Source: Pseudomonadota bacterium
GTDB lineage: Bacteria > Pseudomonadota > Alphaproteobacteria > Acetobacterales > Acetobacteraceae
NCBI GenBank assembly: GCA_021809435.1
Contig: JAKBAD010000008.1
Coordinates: forward strand, 52,756 to 116,755
Direction of reading: 5' to 3'
DNA: 64,000 nt
The notes beneath the pieces are model-generated. The model was given only the letters and a program-made list of their open reading frames with translations. It was not told the DNA's origin and ran no database searches. This document shows, one piece after another, positions 55,235 through 63,735 of the stretch. The translations under genes and the position numbers were made by a program. Position 1 is the first letter of the stretch; each line of letters starts with the position of its first letter.

Positions 55235-56260
55235 ATGAGCTACAAGGTCGCACTGAACTTCGAGGATGGCGTAACGCGCTTCATCAATTGCAACGAGACC
55301 GACACGGTGGCGGATGCCTCTTACCGTGCCGGCATCAACATTCCGCTGGATTGCCGCGATGGCGCCTGCGGAGCGTGCAAGCTGTTCTGTGAGTCGGGTT
55401 CGTTCGATGGCGGGTCCTATATCGAGGACGCGCTCTCGGATGACGAGGCGAAGGAGGGCTATGCTCTGGCTTGCCAGATGAAACCCAAGACCGACCTCGT
55501 ATTGCGCGTTCTCGCTCCCGCCAGCGCCTGCAAGACCGCCATCACCACCACCAAGGCGGTGGTGACGGGGGTTGAGCTGCTCTCGCCCAGCACCATCGGG
55601 CTCAACGTGACCCTGGCCAACCCCCTGGCCTTTTTGCCCGGACAATATGTCAACATTGCCGTGCCGGGCGCGGGCGGGCAGGTGCGGGCTTATTCTTTTT
55701 CCTCCAAGCCTGGCGATGTCGCGGCGGGGTTTTTAATTCGCAACATTCCCAACGGGCTGATGAGCACTTGGCTCACCACCCAGGCCAAGCCCGGCGATGA
55801 GCTGACCCTGACCGGGCCTTCGGGCAGCTTCTTTCTGCGTGAGGCCAGGCGCCCATTGCTGCTGCTGGCCGGTGGCACGGGGCTGGCGCCCATGCTCTCG
55901 ATGCTGGCGGAAATGGCCGAGACGGCGCCCGGACAGCCGGTGCATCTGATTTATGGCGTCACCCATGATGCCGATCTGGTCGAGGTTGAGAAGATCGAGG
56001 CTTATGGCGCGAAGATCGCGGGGTTCTCGTGGTCGGCCTGTGTGGCGAGCCCTGAGAGCGTTTATCCGAACAAGGGCTTCGTGACCCAACATATCCCCGA
56101 TGGCGCGCTTAATGGCGGCGATGTCGATGTGTATTTGTGCGGGCCGCCGCCGATGGTCGAGGCCGTGCGCGCCCATTTTCAAAATATTGGCGTGGTGCCG
56201 GCCAGTTTTTATTATGAGAAATTCGCCCCCACCAGCGCGGCGCCGGGCAAGGCGGCATGA
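55235..56260 (+). CDS. benC: Benzoate dioxygenase reductase BenC
   Basis: 341 aa. N-terminal plant-type [2Fe-2S] ferredoxin (C40, C45, C48, C80), then an FAD domain (RAYSFSSKP) and an NADH domain (LLLLAGGTGLAPMLSML, YLCGPPPMVEAV). Passes electrons from NADH to the BenA Rieske centre. Good ribosome-binding site (GGGGGAG). The stop overlaps the benD ATG (ATGA). Confidence 0.95.
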   Translation: MSYKVALNFEDGVTRFINCNETDTVADASYRAGINIPLDCRDGACGACKLFCESGSFDGGSYIEDALSDDEAKEGYALACQMKPKTDLVLRVLAPASACKTAITTTKAVVTGVELLSPSTIGLNVTLANPLAFLPGQYVNIAVPGAGGQVRAYSFSSKPGDVAAGFLIRNIPNGLMSTWLTTQAKPGDELTLTGPSGSFFLREARRPLLLLAGGTGLAPMLSMLAEMAETAPGQPVHLIYGVTHDADLVEVEKIEAYGAKIAGFSWSACVASPESVYPNKGFVTQHIPDGALNGGDVDVYLCGPPPMVEAVRAHFQNIGVVPASFYYEKFAPTSAAPGKAA

Positions 56261-57045
56261 GCGGGGTGTGGCGGGGCCGGTTCGCGGCCAAGGTGGCGGT
56301 GGTGACGGGCGCGGCCCAGGGCATTGGCCGGGCGGTGGCGCTGCGGCTTGCCGCCGAGGGGGCGAAGCTTGTGCTGGCGGACCGCTCGGAGCTGGTGCAT
56401 GAGGTGTGTGCCGAGGCGGGCGAGGCGGCTCTGGCTGTCATCGCCGATCTCGAAACCTATGACGGCGCCGCGAAGGTGATGGCGGCGGCGGTGGAGCGGT
56501 TCGGGCGGCTCGATATTGTTATTAATAATGTCGGCGGCACCATCTGGGCCATGCCTTATGGCGAGTACAGCCCCGAGCAGATCTCGAAAGAAATCAGCCG
56601 CTCGCTGTTTCCCACCCTCTGGGGCTGCCATGCCGCGTTACCGCATTTGCTGGCCGCGGGCGGGGGGGCGATTGTCAATGTCTCGTCGATTGCCACCAAG
56701 GGGCTGATGCGCGTGCCTTATGGCGCGGCCAAGGGGGGCGTGAACGCGCTGACCCGCAACCTTGCCTGGGAATATGCCGAGCAGGGTATCCGAGTGAATG
56801 CGGTGGCCACTGGCGGCACCGAGGCGCCCGAGCGGCGGATTCCGCGCGGCGGCGAGGATCGCAGCCCGCAAGAGAAGATTTGGTACCAGACACTCATCGA
56901 TCAGACCGTGCAGGCGAGCTTCATGCGCCGCTACGGCACGCTCGATGAGCAGGTGGGCGCCATCTTGTTTCTGGCCTCCGATGAAGCCTCCTACATCACC
57001 GGTTCGGTGCTGCCGGTGGGCGGTGGCGATCAGGGCGGCACATAA
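56257..57045 (+). CDS. benD: Benzoate cis-diol dehydrogenase BenD
   Basis: 262-residue short-chain dehydrogenase that oxidises and decarboxylates the benzoate diol to catechol with NAD. TGAAQGIG (17-24), catalytic S143, Y155 and K159 (YGAAK), and the BenD-type C-terminus ITGSVLPVGGGDQGGT. Its TAA is immediately followed by the TTTCGAGATTTTA motif. Confidence 0.94.
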   Translation: MSGVWRGRFAAKVAVVTGAAQGIGRAVALRLAAEGAKLVLADRSELVHEVCAEAGEAALAVIADLETYDGAAKVMAAAVERFGRLDIVINNVGGTIWAMPYGEYSPEQISKEISRSLFPTLWGCHAALPHLLAAGGGAIVNVSSIATKGLMRVPYGAAKGGVNALTRNLAWEYAEQGIRVNAVATGGTEAPERRIPRGGEDRSPQEKIWYQTLIDQTVQASFMRRYGTLDEQVGAILFLASDEASYITGSVLPVGGGDQGGT

Positions 57046-57132
57046 TTTCGAGATTTTAACTGAGAATCGCTCTCACCCTCTTGCGTCTCGCGTCGGGCGT
57101 ATTAGGTTAGGACCGGGAAATTTCGACATTTT
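57046..57132 (+). promoter_or_regulatory. Two TTTCGA[G/C]ATTTT motifs and a TGAGA-N5-TCTCA repeat before the catechol dioxygenase
   Basis: TTTCGAGATTTTA at 57046-57058 is identical over 13 bases to the one in the benA promoter. TTTCGACATTTT at 57121-57132 has one change. Between them, TGAGA (57061-57065) and TCTCA (57071-57075) form a Fur-box-like inverted repeat. No ATAC-N7-GTAT site is seen here. The 212-bp gap suggests an additional promoter for the dioxygenase. Confidence 0.5.
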
Positions 57133-57257
57133 GCCAAAAAGCGGTTATGGCCGCCGGGGGCAGGGTGGGGGAAACGTCTCGGTGGGATATAACAGACGAT
57201 AACATTCACAAGCGGCTGACCGGCAATGGCGGCCTTTTGACTGGGGAGTCAAAGACA

Positions 57258-58178
57258 ATGGCAATGACTGGTGTATTGCGTCCAGGGTTTGTGCAGGTCC
57301 GGGTGCTGGATTTGGAGGCGGCGGTTGAGCATTATGCCAAGCGCATTGGCATGCATGAGGTGGCGCGCGGCGCCGATGGCCGTGTTTACCTGAAATGCGG
57401 GGATGAGTTCGACCATCACTCGGTGGTGCTGCGCCCCGCCGACCGCGCCGGGCTTGATTATGTCGCGTACAAGGTCGCGTCTGAGGCTGATCTCGACAGC
57501 TTCGCCAAGCGCATCACCGATTATGGCGTTGCCATCGATCATGTGTCCGCCGGTGAGCAGCCGGGCATCGGGCGCCGTATTGGCTTCACCGTGCCGGCCG
57601 GCCACCGCTTCGAACTTTACGCCCATGCCGACCGCTCGGAGCCCGGGCCGGATGTGCATAATCCCGATGTGTGGAGCGTCGAGCCCCACGGCATGGGGGC
57701 CACGCGCTTTGACCATGTGTTGCTTTACGGCCCGAATGTGGATGAAACCGTGGCGTTCTTCGAGACCTGCCTTGATTTCAAGCTCTCCGAGCGCCTTGAT
57801 CCGCCCGATGGGCTGCTCGCCGCCTTCCTCACCTGCGGCATGAAGGCTCATGACGTCGCGTTCGTGAAGCATGACGAGCCCGGCAAGCTGCATCACATCT
57901 CGTTCAATCTGGAGAGCTGGAACGATGTCGGCCATGCGGCTGATATCATCACGCGCTACGATATCTCGGTTGATATCGGGCCGACCCGCCATGGCATCAC
58001 CCGTGGCCAGACGATTTATTTCTTCGACCCCTCGGGCAACCGTAACGAGGTGTTCTCGGGTGGTTATACCTATTATCCCGACAGTCCGACCCGCACCTGG
58101 GATGTCAATCAGATCGGCAAGAGCATTTTCTATTATGAGCGCCAGCTCAATGAGAATTTCCTCAGCGTCGTGACCTGA
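57258..58178 (+). CDS. xylE: Catechol 2,3-dioxygenase (extradiol, XylE type)
   Basis: Fe(II) ring-cleavage enzyme, 306 aa, giving 2-hydroxymuconic semialdehyde from catechol. Two vicinal-oxygen-chelate domains. The iron ligands align with those of TOL XylE: H153 (FDHVLLYG), H213 (LHHISF) and E264 (RNEVFSGGY), within one residue of H153/H214/E265. ATG 57258, with GGGGAG about 10 nt upstream; a second ATG is two codons on. Pairing benABCD with a meta-cleavage enzyme resembles the xylXYZL-TE order. Later meta-pathway enzymes are not in the window. Confidence 0.92.
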   Translation: MAMTGVLRPGFVQVRVLDLEAAVEHYAKRIGMHEVARGADGRVYLKCGDEFDHHSVVLRPADRAGLDYVAYKVASEADLDSFAKRITDYGVAIDHVSAGEQPGIGRRIGFTVPAGHRFELYAHADRSEPGPDVHNPDVWSVEPHGMGATRFDHVLLYGPNVDETVAFFETCLDFKLSERLDPPDGLLAAFLTCGMKAHDVAFVKHDEPGKLHHISFNLESWNDVGHAADIITRYDISVDIGPTRHGITRGQTIYFFDPSGNRNEVFSGGYTYYPDSPTRTWDVNQIGKSIFYYERQLNENFLSVVT

Positions 58179-58200
58179 GGCGGTCGCCAGACCAGACCAG

Positions 58201-58236
58201 AGCCGGGGCCTGATATGATCGGGCCCCGGCTTTTGT
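58201..58236 (+). terminator. Terminator after the catechol dioxygenase
   Basis: Stem GCCGGGGCC/GGCCCCGGC with a loop of about 11 nt, followed by TTTT, between the dioxygenase and the LysR gene. Confidence 0.8.
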
Positions 58237-58264
58237 TATAAACGCGGCAGAAGGGAAACGGACC

Positions 58265-59185
58265 ATGGAACTCCGCCATCTGCGCTATTTTCTGGCGGTC
58301 GCGCAGGAACGCTCATTCACGCGCGCGGCTGAACGGCTGCATGTCGCGCAGCCGCCGCTCTCGCGCCAGATTCAGCAACTCGAGGCCGAGTTGGGGATGG
58401 AGTTGTTCGACCGCGACGCCAGGCCCTTGAAGCTGACCGAGGGCGGGCGGCTGTTGGTGGAGCAGGCGACCGGATTGCTGGAGCGGCTGGATGGCTTGCA
58501 GACCAGCATGAGACGCCTGAAAGGCAGTACGCGGCAGCGTTTTGTCATTGGTTTCGCGCCCTCCACCATGTATGCGGCGCTGCCCAACCTCATCCGGCGC
58601 TTTCGCGCCAGCGCGCCGCAGGTGGAATTGTCGCTGGTTGAGATGATCAGTTTCGAGCAGTTGCCGGCGCTCAAGGAGGGGCGGATCGATGTTGGGTTTG
58701 GGCGGGTGCGGGTGGATGACCCGGCCGTGCGCCGGGATGTGCTGCGCCATGAGCGGCTGGTGGTGGCCTTGCCGGCCGCCCACCGGCTGGCCGCCGAGAC
58801 CGGGCCGTTGCCGCTCAGCCACCTGGCCGATGAACCGCTGATCATCTACCCGCGCGAGCCGCGCCCGAGCTATGCCGACCAGGTGATCTCGCTGTTCAAG
58901 GATCGCGGTCATGCGCCTGAGGTGGTGCATGAAGCCAAGGAGGTGCAGACCGCCATTGGGCTGGTGGCCGCCGAGGAGGGGGTGTGTATTGTGCCCACCT
59001 CGCTGCAACGCTCGAAGCGCGAGGATATCGTGTTCCGCGAGCTTTCAGACCCGGATGTGACCTCGCCGATCATCATGAGCCGGCGGGCGGGTGAGACCTC
59101 GCCCTGGGTGAAGCTCATCGGGCGGGTGATTATCGAGACCTATGAGGAATGGGGCTGGCCGGCGCCCAAGGGGATCGATGAGTAG
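58265..59185 (+). CDS. benM: LysR-type regulator, BenM/CatM-like
   Basis: 306 aa, close to BenM/CatM (about 304). N-terminal helix-turn-helix MELRHLRYFLAVAQERSFTRAAERLHVAQPPLSRQIQQLE, then an effector domain with FAPSTMYAALPNLIRRFR and EEGVCIVPTSLQ. Position after the ben genes and the ATAC-N7-GTAT site before benA support control by benzoate and/or cis,cis-muconate-like effectors. Because ring cleavage here is meta, muconate would not be produced by this cluster, so the effector may be benzoate or catechol. The name is inferred from context. Confidence 0.82.
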   Translation: MELRHLRYFLAVAQERSFTRAAERLHVAQPPLSRQIQQLEAELGMELFDRDARPLKLTEGGRLLVEQATGLLERLDGLQTSMRRLKGSTRQRFVIGFAPSTMYAALPNLIRRFRASAPQVELSLVEMISFEQLPALKEGRIDVGFGRVRVDDPAVRRDVLRHERLVVALPAAHRLAAETGPLPLSHLADEPLIIYPREPRPSYADQVISLFKDRGHAPEVVHEAKEVQTAIGLVAAEEGVCIVPTSLQRSKREDIVFRELSDPDVTSPIIMSRRAGETSPWVKLIGRVIIETYEEWGWPAPKGIDE

Positions 59186-59188
59186 GAG

Positions 59189-59794
59189 TTAGCCGATATC
59201 CTTATACATCAAGATCCACGCGCCCTCGGGATCTGAGCCGGGGAAGGGCGTGAAAGGGCGGCGTGCCCATTCGTGAAAGCCCGACCGCTGATAGAGCCGC
59301 TGGGCATCGGGGTTGAAGCTCGCCACCATGAGCGTCAGACGGGCGATGTTTTGTGCTTGGGCGTCGGCTTCGGCCTTGGCGAGCAGGCGCGAGCCCAGGC
59401 CTTGGCCGCGGAATTCGGGGAACAGGGCAAGGGCGACGATATACCAAGTGCCCCCCGCGATGGCCTTGAGCGCGTTGAGCGGTTGGGCAACCGGAGGGCT
59501 TTGGGCGATGGCCTCGGCGGTGACGCCTTCGGGCAGGCGGCAGCAATCCATGCCGCCGGCAATTTCGCCCGCCTGCTCGGCCACCTGCCAGTTGGTGAAA
59601 TGGGAGAAATGCTCGGCATGGTCGCGGATGATTCCACGCCCGACCGCGAAGGGCGATTGCCCGGGCCCGGCGGCCAAGCCCCACAGATGCGAAAATAGCC
59701 GGCGGGTGGCCATGTCGCCGATGATGGCGAGAGATGCCGCATCGGCGCGGGTGGCGGGGCGGATTTGGGGGGGGTGAGGGACAGCTTGGCGCAT
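59189..59794 (-). CDS. GNAT family N-acetyltransferase
   Basis: 201 aa. Acetyl-CoA binding motif A (LFPEFRGQGLGSRLLAKAEADA), then SFNPDAQRLYQRSGF (motif B). Substrate unknown. Convergent with the LysR gene (3 bp between stops) and on the same strand as the next LysR gene. Nothing ties it to benzoate or beta-alanine metabolism. Confidence 0.82.
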   Translation of the reverse strand: MRQAVPHPPQIRPATRADAASLAIIGDMATRRLFSHLWGLAAGPGQSPFAVGRGIIRDHAEHFSHFTNWQVAEQAGEIAGGMDCCRLPEGVTAEAIAQSPPVAQPLNALKAIAGGTWYIVALALFPEFRGQGLGSRLLAKAEADAQAQNIARLTLMVASFNPDAQRLYQRSGFHEWARRPFTPFPGSDPEGAWILMYKDIG

Positions 59795-59843
59795 GGCGGG
59801 TGTTTATGCCTCCGGCGTGCTCTTGGCCAGATGGGGCGGGGGG

Positions 59844-60731
59844 TCAGGTCTCGGGCGAGAGCAGGCTGAGAAAGGTTGAGAGTACGAGGTTGGGATGGCC
59901 GCTTTTGCGTGTCACCGCCTGGTATTCCACGCATTGGCTGTAGGTTTCAGGCTTGAGCGCGCGCATTTGCCCGCGCTCCACCCATTGGCGCGCGTAATGG
60001 GTGGGCAGAAAGCCGATATAGCAGCCGGTGAGAATGAGAAACGCCACGCCCTCGCGGTCGGCGGCGGTGGCGGTTACGTTCAGCCCGTTGGGTGGGGTGG
60101 GGGTGGAGGGGGCGACGGCATCGGTCCTGGCGATCTGATCGGCGGTGAGCCCAGCGTCTGGCAAGGCGTGGAACGGGTGATCGGCTGAGCAATAGAGATG
60201 CGAGGTTTCATCGTAGAGCGTGAGGCCGCGCAAGCCGGGCAGAGTGCGACCGGTTTGAGTGACGCCAACATGAAGCTGCCCCTCGAGCACGCCGCGCTCG
60301 ATCTGGGCGGGAGGGGTCATGCGGATATTGACCCGCACGGCCGGGCCTTTGGTTTTGAGGGCGCGCAACGCCTTGGTGACGATCATGCGTGGGGAGGTGA
60401 CGAGATTATCGGTGATGCCGATGTTCAGTTCCCCCCGCAACTCGGCGCGCACGGCGTTGACCTCGCCACGGAAAGTCTCGAGCGCCGCGAACAGGCGGGT
60501 GAGAGCGGCATGCACGGCCTCACCCTCATCGGTGAGGCGAAACCCCGCCCGGCCGCGCTGGCAGAGCGTCAGGCCGAGCCGGGCTTCGAGCTCGGCCATG
60601 TGCTGGCTGATCGCGGGGCGGGAGATGTTGAGCTCGGCCTCGGCCGGGCTGAAGCCGCCGCAGGCCACGACAGTTTGGAAAATCCGCAGCAGTTTCAGGT
60701 CGATGTCGGAGAGGCGGGTGAGTGGGATCAT
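59844..60731 (-). CDS. bauR: LysR-type regulator, probably of beta-alanine catabolism (BauR-like)
   Basis: 295 aa. Helix-turn-helix LLRIFQTVVACGGFSPAEAELNISRPAISQHMAELEARLG, and an effector domain of LysR type. It is divergent from the omega-aminotransferase gene across a 104-bp AT-rich spacer with an inverted repeat and a perfect palindrome. In Pseudomonas, bauR has the same orientation to the beta-alanine transaminase genes, so the symbol is given from context. Confidence 0.75.
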   Translation of the reverse strand: MIPLTRLSDIDLKLLRIFQTVVACGGFSPAEAELNISRPAISQHMAELEARLGLTLCQRGRAGFRLTDEGEAVHAALTRLFAALETFRGEVNAVRAELRGELNIGITDNLVTSPRMIVTKALRALKTKGPAVRVNIRMTPPAQIERGVLEGQLHVGVTQTGRTLPGLRGLTLYDETSHLYCSADHPFHALPDAGLTADQIARTDAVAPSTPTPPNGLNVTATAADREGVAFLILTGCYIGFLPTHYARQWVERGQMRALKPETYSQCVEYQAVTRKSGHPNLVLSTFLSLLSPET

Positions 60732-60750
60732 TGGTAAGTTTTTTTGTAAG

Positions 60751-60784
60751 TTAAGATAAAAAACTTTGGATTTAATTTATCTAA
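60751..60784. promoter_or_regulatory. Inverted repeat in the LysR/aminotransferase spacer
   Basis: TTAAGATAAA (60751-60760) faces TTTATCTAA (60776-60784), with AGATAAA/TTTATCT exact. AT-rich and placed between divergent starts, as expected for a LysR operator (T-N11-A type). Confidence 0.5.
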
Positions 60785-60800
60785 TGCGCGGCGTAATTTG

Positions 60801-60815
60801 GGTCAATCATTGACC
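60801..60815. promoter_or_regulatory. Perfect 15-bp palindrome GGTCAATcATTGACC
   Basis: Seven-base arms around a single C, 20 bp before the aminotransferase start codon. It is an operator candidate for a dimeric regulator; at this position it could also block the promoter or ribosome-binding site. Confidence 0.6.
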
Positions 60816-60835
60816 ATTCGCATGAGAGTCGCCCC

Positions 60836-62191
60836 ATGGCCCCTTATGATTCGCAAGACGCCGTTGCCCAGGCTGCCGGTTTGACCGACGCCGAGCTCAA
60901 CGCTTATTGGATGCCCTTTACCGCCAACCGCGAGTTCAAGGCCAATCCACGCCTGATCGCCAAGGCAGAGGGGGCGTATTTCACCGACGCCGCGGGGCGT
61001 AAGGTGTATGACAGCCTCTCGGGCCTGTGGTGCACGGGCTTTGGCCATGCCCGGCCCGAGATTGTGAAGGCGGTGTCGGCGCAGATTGCCACGCTCGATT
61101 TCGCGCCGAATTTTCAGTTTGGTCATCCGCTGGCCTTCAAGCTCGCGCACAAGGTGGCAAGCCTGGCGCCGGCTGGGCTCGACCATGTGTTTTTCACCAA
61201 TTCGGGCTCTGAATCGGCCGATACGGCGCTGAAAATGGCGCGCGGCTATTGGCGCCAGAAGGGCATGGCCAGCAAAACCAAGCTGATCGGCCGGGCCAAG
61301 GGGTATCATGGGGTCAATTTCGGCGGCACGAGCGTTGGTGGCATCGTCGGCAACCGCAAGATTTTCGGCGGGCTGGGCGATATTGACCATCTGCCCCATA
61401 CGCTGCTGAACGAGAACCGCTTCTCGAAAGGTTTGCCCGAGCACGGCGCTCATCTGGCCGATGTGCTGGAGGAGATCGTCAATCTGCATGATGCCTCGAA
61501 CATCGCGGCTGTCATCGTCGAGCCGTTCTCGGGCTCGGCGGGCATGGTGGTGCCGCCCAAGGGCTATTTGCAGCGCCTGCGTGAGCTGTGCACCAAGCAC
61601 AATATCCTGCTCATTTTCGACGAGGTGATCACCGGTTTTGGCCGGGCGGGCGGCAATTTCGCCTCGCAGGTGTTTGGCGTTACGCCAGACCTCATCACCT
61701 GTGCCAAGGGCCTCACCAACGGCACCGTGCCGATGGGCGCGGTAATCGCCTCGCACGAGATTTATGACACCTTCATGCAGGCGGGCGGGCCTGACTATCT
61801 GGTGGAGTTCCCCCATGGCTACACTTATTCGGGCCACCCGGTGGCCTGCGCGGCGGGGCTCGCCGCGCTTGAGGTGTTTGAGCAAGACAGGATGGTCGAG
61901 CGCGTGCATGCCCTGGCGCCGGTGTTTGAGAACCTCATTCACGGCCTCAAGGGGCTGAAATATGTCGCTGATATCCGCAATTTTGGCCTGGCCGGCGCCG
62001 TGCAGATCGAGGCGGCACCCGGCGAGCCCGCGCGACGGCCGTGGGAGATTTCAATGAAATGCTGGAAGGCCGGCTATTACGTACGCTACGGCGGTGACAC
62101 GCTGCAATTCGGGCCGCCGTTCATTTCAGAGAAGAGCGATCTCGAGGGGCTGTTCAACGCTGTCTCCGACGCCATTACCTCGCTCGCGTAA
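60836..62191 (+). CDS. bauA: Omega-amino acid:pyruvate aminotransferase (beta-alanine transaminase)
   Basis: Class III PLP aminotransferase, 451 aa. WMPFTANREFKANPRLIAKAEG opening typical of beta-alanine:pyruvate transaminases, TNSGSESADTALKMAR, IFDEVITGFGRAG and PLP lysine K291 (CAKGLTNG). Converts beta-alanine and pyruvate to malonate semialdehyde and alanine. Twelve bases upstream of mmsA and co-directional, so the semialdehyde passes to the next enzyme. Confidence 0.92.
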   Translation: MAPYDSQDAVAQAAGLTDAELNAYWMPFTANREFKANPRLIAKAEGAYFTDAAGRKVYDSLSGLWCTGFGHARPEIVKAVSAQIATLDFAPNFQFGHPLAFKLAHKVASLAPAGLDHVFFTNSGSESADTALKMARGYWRQKGMASKTKLIGRAKGYHGVNFGGTSVGGIVGNRKIFGGLGDIDHLPHTLLNENRFSKGLPEHGAHLADVLEEIVNLHDASNIAAVIVEPFSGSAGMVVPPKGYLQRLRELCTKHNILLIFDEVITGFGRAGGNFASQVFGVTPDLITCAKGLTNGTVPMGAVIASHEIYDTFMQAGGPDYLVEFPHGYTYSGHPVACAAGLAALEVFEQDRMVERVHALAPVFENLIHGLKGLKYVADIRNFGLAGAVQIEAAPGEPARRPWEISMKCWKAGYYVRYGGDTLQFGPPFISEKSDLEGLFNAVSDAITSLA

Positions 62192-62202
62192 AAGGATATT
62201 TC

Positions 62203-63699
62203 ATGCAGTCTCCCATCGGCCATCTTATTGGTGGCGAACTGGTTTCGTGTGCTCATGCCCGGCTCCAGAATGTGTATAACCCCGCCACGGGCAAGGTGGA
62301 GGGGCAAGTGGAACTAGCCGCCAAGCCAACCGTCGAGGCGGCCATTGCCGCTGCCCAAGCGGCGTTTCCGGCTTGGCGCGACACGCTTCCGGCCCGCAGG
62401 GCCCGTCTGCTCGGGCGGTTTCTGGCCCTGCTGGAGGCGCGGACAACCGAGATTTGCGCGCTGATTACCAAAGAGCACGGCAAAGTGCCCGATGATGCCA
62501 GGGGCGAACTGCAGCGCGGCATTGAGAATGTGGAATTTGCCACCGGCATCACCGAACTGCTCAAGGGCGAGCACAGCAAGAATGTGGGGCCCAAAATCGA
62601 TAGCTGGTCGGAATTCCAGCCGCTTGGTGTGGTGGCGGGTATCACGCCGTTCAATTTTCCGGCCATGGTGCCGCTTTGGATGTACCCGGCGGCGATCGCT
62701 TGTGGGAACACATTCGTGCTCAAGCCCTCCGAGCGTGACCCCAGCGCGGCACTCTATATCGCGCGCTTGGCGCTGGAGGCGGGGATTCCGCCCGGTGTGC
62801 TGAACGTGGTGAATGGCGATAAGGAAGCCGTGGATACGCTGCTGACCGATCAGCGGGTGCAGGCGGTGAGCTTTGTGGGCTCAACGCCGATTGCGGAATA
62901 CATATATGCGACGGCCAGCGCCCACGGAAAACGCGTGCAAGCTTTGGGCGGCGCCAAGAATCACGCGGTCGTCATGCCCGATGCTGACTTGGATAATGCG
63001 GTGAGCGCGCTGATGGGTGCCGCCTATGGCTCTTGTGGCGAACGCTGCATGGCGATTTCGGTTGCGGTGACTGTGGGCAATGAGGTGGCCGACGCGCTGG
63101 TTGAGCGCCTGGGCGCGGCCTTGGCCAAGCTAAAAGTTGGACCAGGGACAGAGCCCGGCGCCGAAATGGGGCCGTTGATCAGCAAGCCGCATTTCGAGAA
63201 GGTGAGGGGATATATCGATGCCGGCGTAGCCGAGGGGGCGCGCTTGGTGGTCGATGGCCGAGGGCTCAGAGTGGCTGGATATGAGGGGGGGTATTTTCTG
63301 GGCGGTACGTTGTTTGACCGCGTGACGCCCGGGATGAGCATTTACCGCGACGAGATTTTTGGTCCCGTGTTGTGCGTGGTGCGCGCGCAAACGCTGGAAG
63401 AGGCAATGGCGCTGATTGACGCCCATGAATATGGCAATGGCACCTGTATCTTCACTCGCGACGGTGAGGCGGCGCGGTATTTCACCGATAATATCCGTGT
63501 TGGCATGGTGGGGGTGAATGTGCCGCTGCCGGTGCCGGTCGCTTATCACAGTTTTGGCGGCTGGAAGCGCTCGCTGTTCGGTGATCTCTCGGCCTATGGG
63601 CCCGATTCCGTGCGGTTCTATACCCGCCGCAAAACCGTGAGCCAGCGCTGGCCCGCGGGGGGCGTGCGGGAGAAGGCGCATTACGCGTTCCCGGCGTGA
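62203..63699 (+). CDS. mmsA: CoA-acylating (methyl)malonate-semialdehyde dehydrogenase MmsA
   Basis: 498 aa ALDH superfamily member. GITPFNFPAMVPLWMYPAAIACGNTFVLKPSERDPS, catalytic Cys 282 in GERCMAIS (the MMSDH form), and the C-terminal NVPLPVPVAYHSFGGWKRSLFGD. Forms acetyl-CoA (or propionyl-CoA) from malonate semialdehyde (or methylmalonate semialdehyde) with NAD and CoA. With the transaminase it completes beta-alanine degradation; valine or inositol breakdown would be other uses. AAAGGA ribosome-binding site 7 nt upstream. Confidence 0.94.
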   Translation: MQSPIGHLIGGELVSCAHARLQNVYNPATGKVEGQVELAAKPTVEAAIAAAQAAFPAWRDTLPARRARLLGRFLALLEARTTEICALITKEHGKVPDDARGELQRGIENVEFATGITELLKGEHSKNVGPKIDSWSEFQPLGVVAGITPFNFPAMVPLWMYPAAIACGNTFVLKPSERDPSAALYIARLALEAGIPPGVLNVVNGDKEAVDTLLTDQRVQAVSFVGSTPIAEYIYATASAHGKRVQALGGAKNHAVVMPDADLDNAVSALMGAAYGSCGERCMAISVAVTVGNEVADALVERLGAALAKLKVGPGTEPGAEMGPLISKPHFEKVRGYIDAGVAEGARLVVDGRGLRVAGYEGGYFLGGTLFDRVTPGMSIYRDEIFGPVLCVVRAQTLEEAMALIDAHEYGNGTCIFTRDGEAARYFTDNIRVGMVGVNVPLPVPVAYHSFGGWKRSLFGDLSAYGPDSVRFYTRRKTVSQRWPAGGVREKAHYAFPA

Positions 63700-63712
63700 A
63701 GTGAGGCTTGGC

Positions 63713-63735
63713 GGGCGGAGAGTTCCTCTCCGCCC
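63713..63735 (+). terminator. Terminator of the beta-alanine operon
   Basis: 9-bp stem GGGCGGAGA/TCTCCGCCC with a 5-nt loop, 14 bp after the mmsA stop; the following T-rich tract is weak (TTGTC). Confidence 0.75.

Noticed and set aside
57046..57257. Second ATAC-N7-GTAT site before the catechol dioxygenase
   Set aside because: Searched by eye; only partial half-sites were found.
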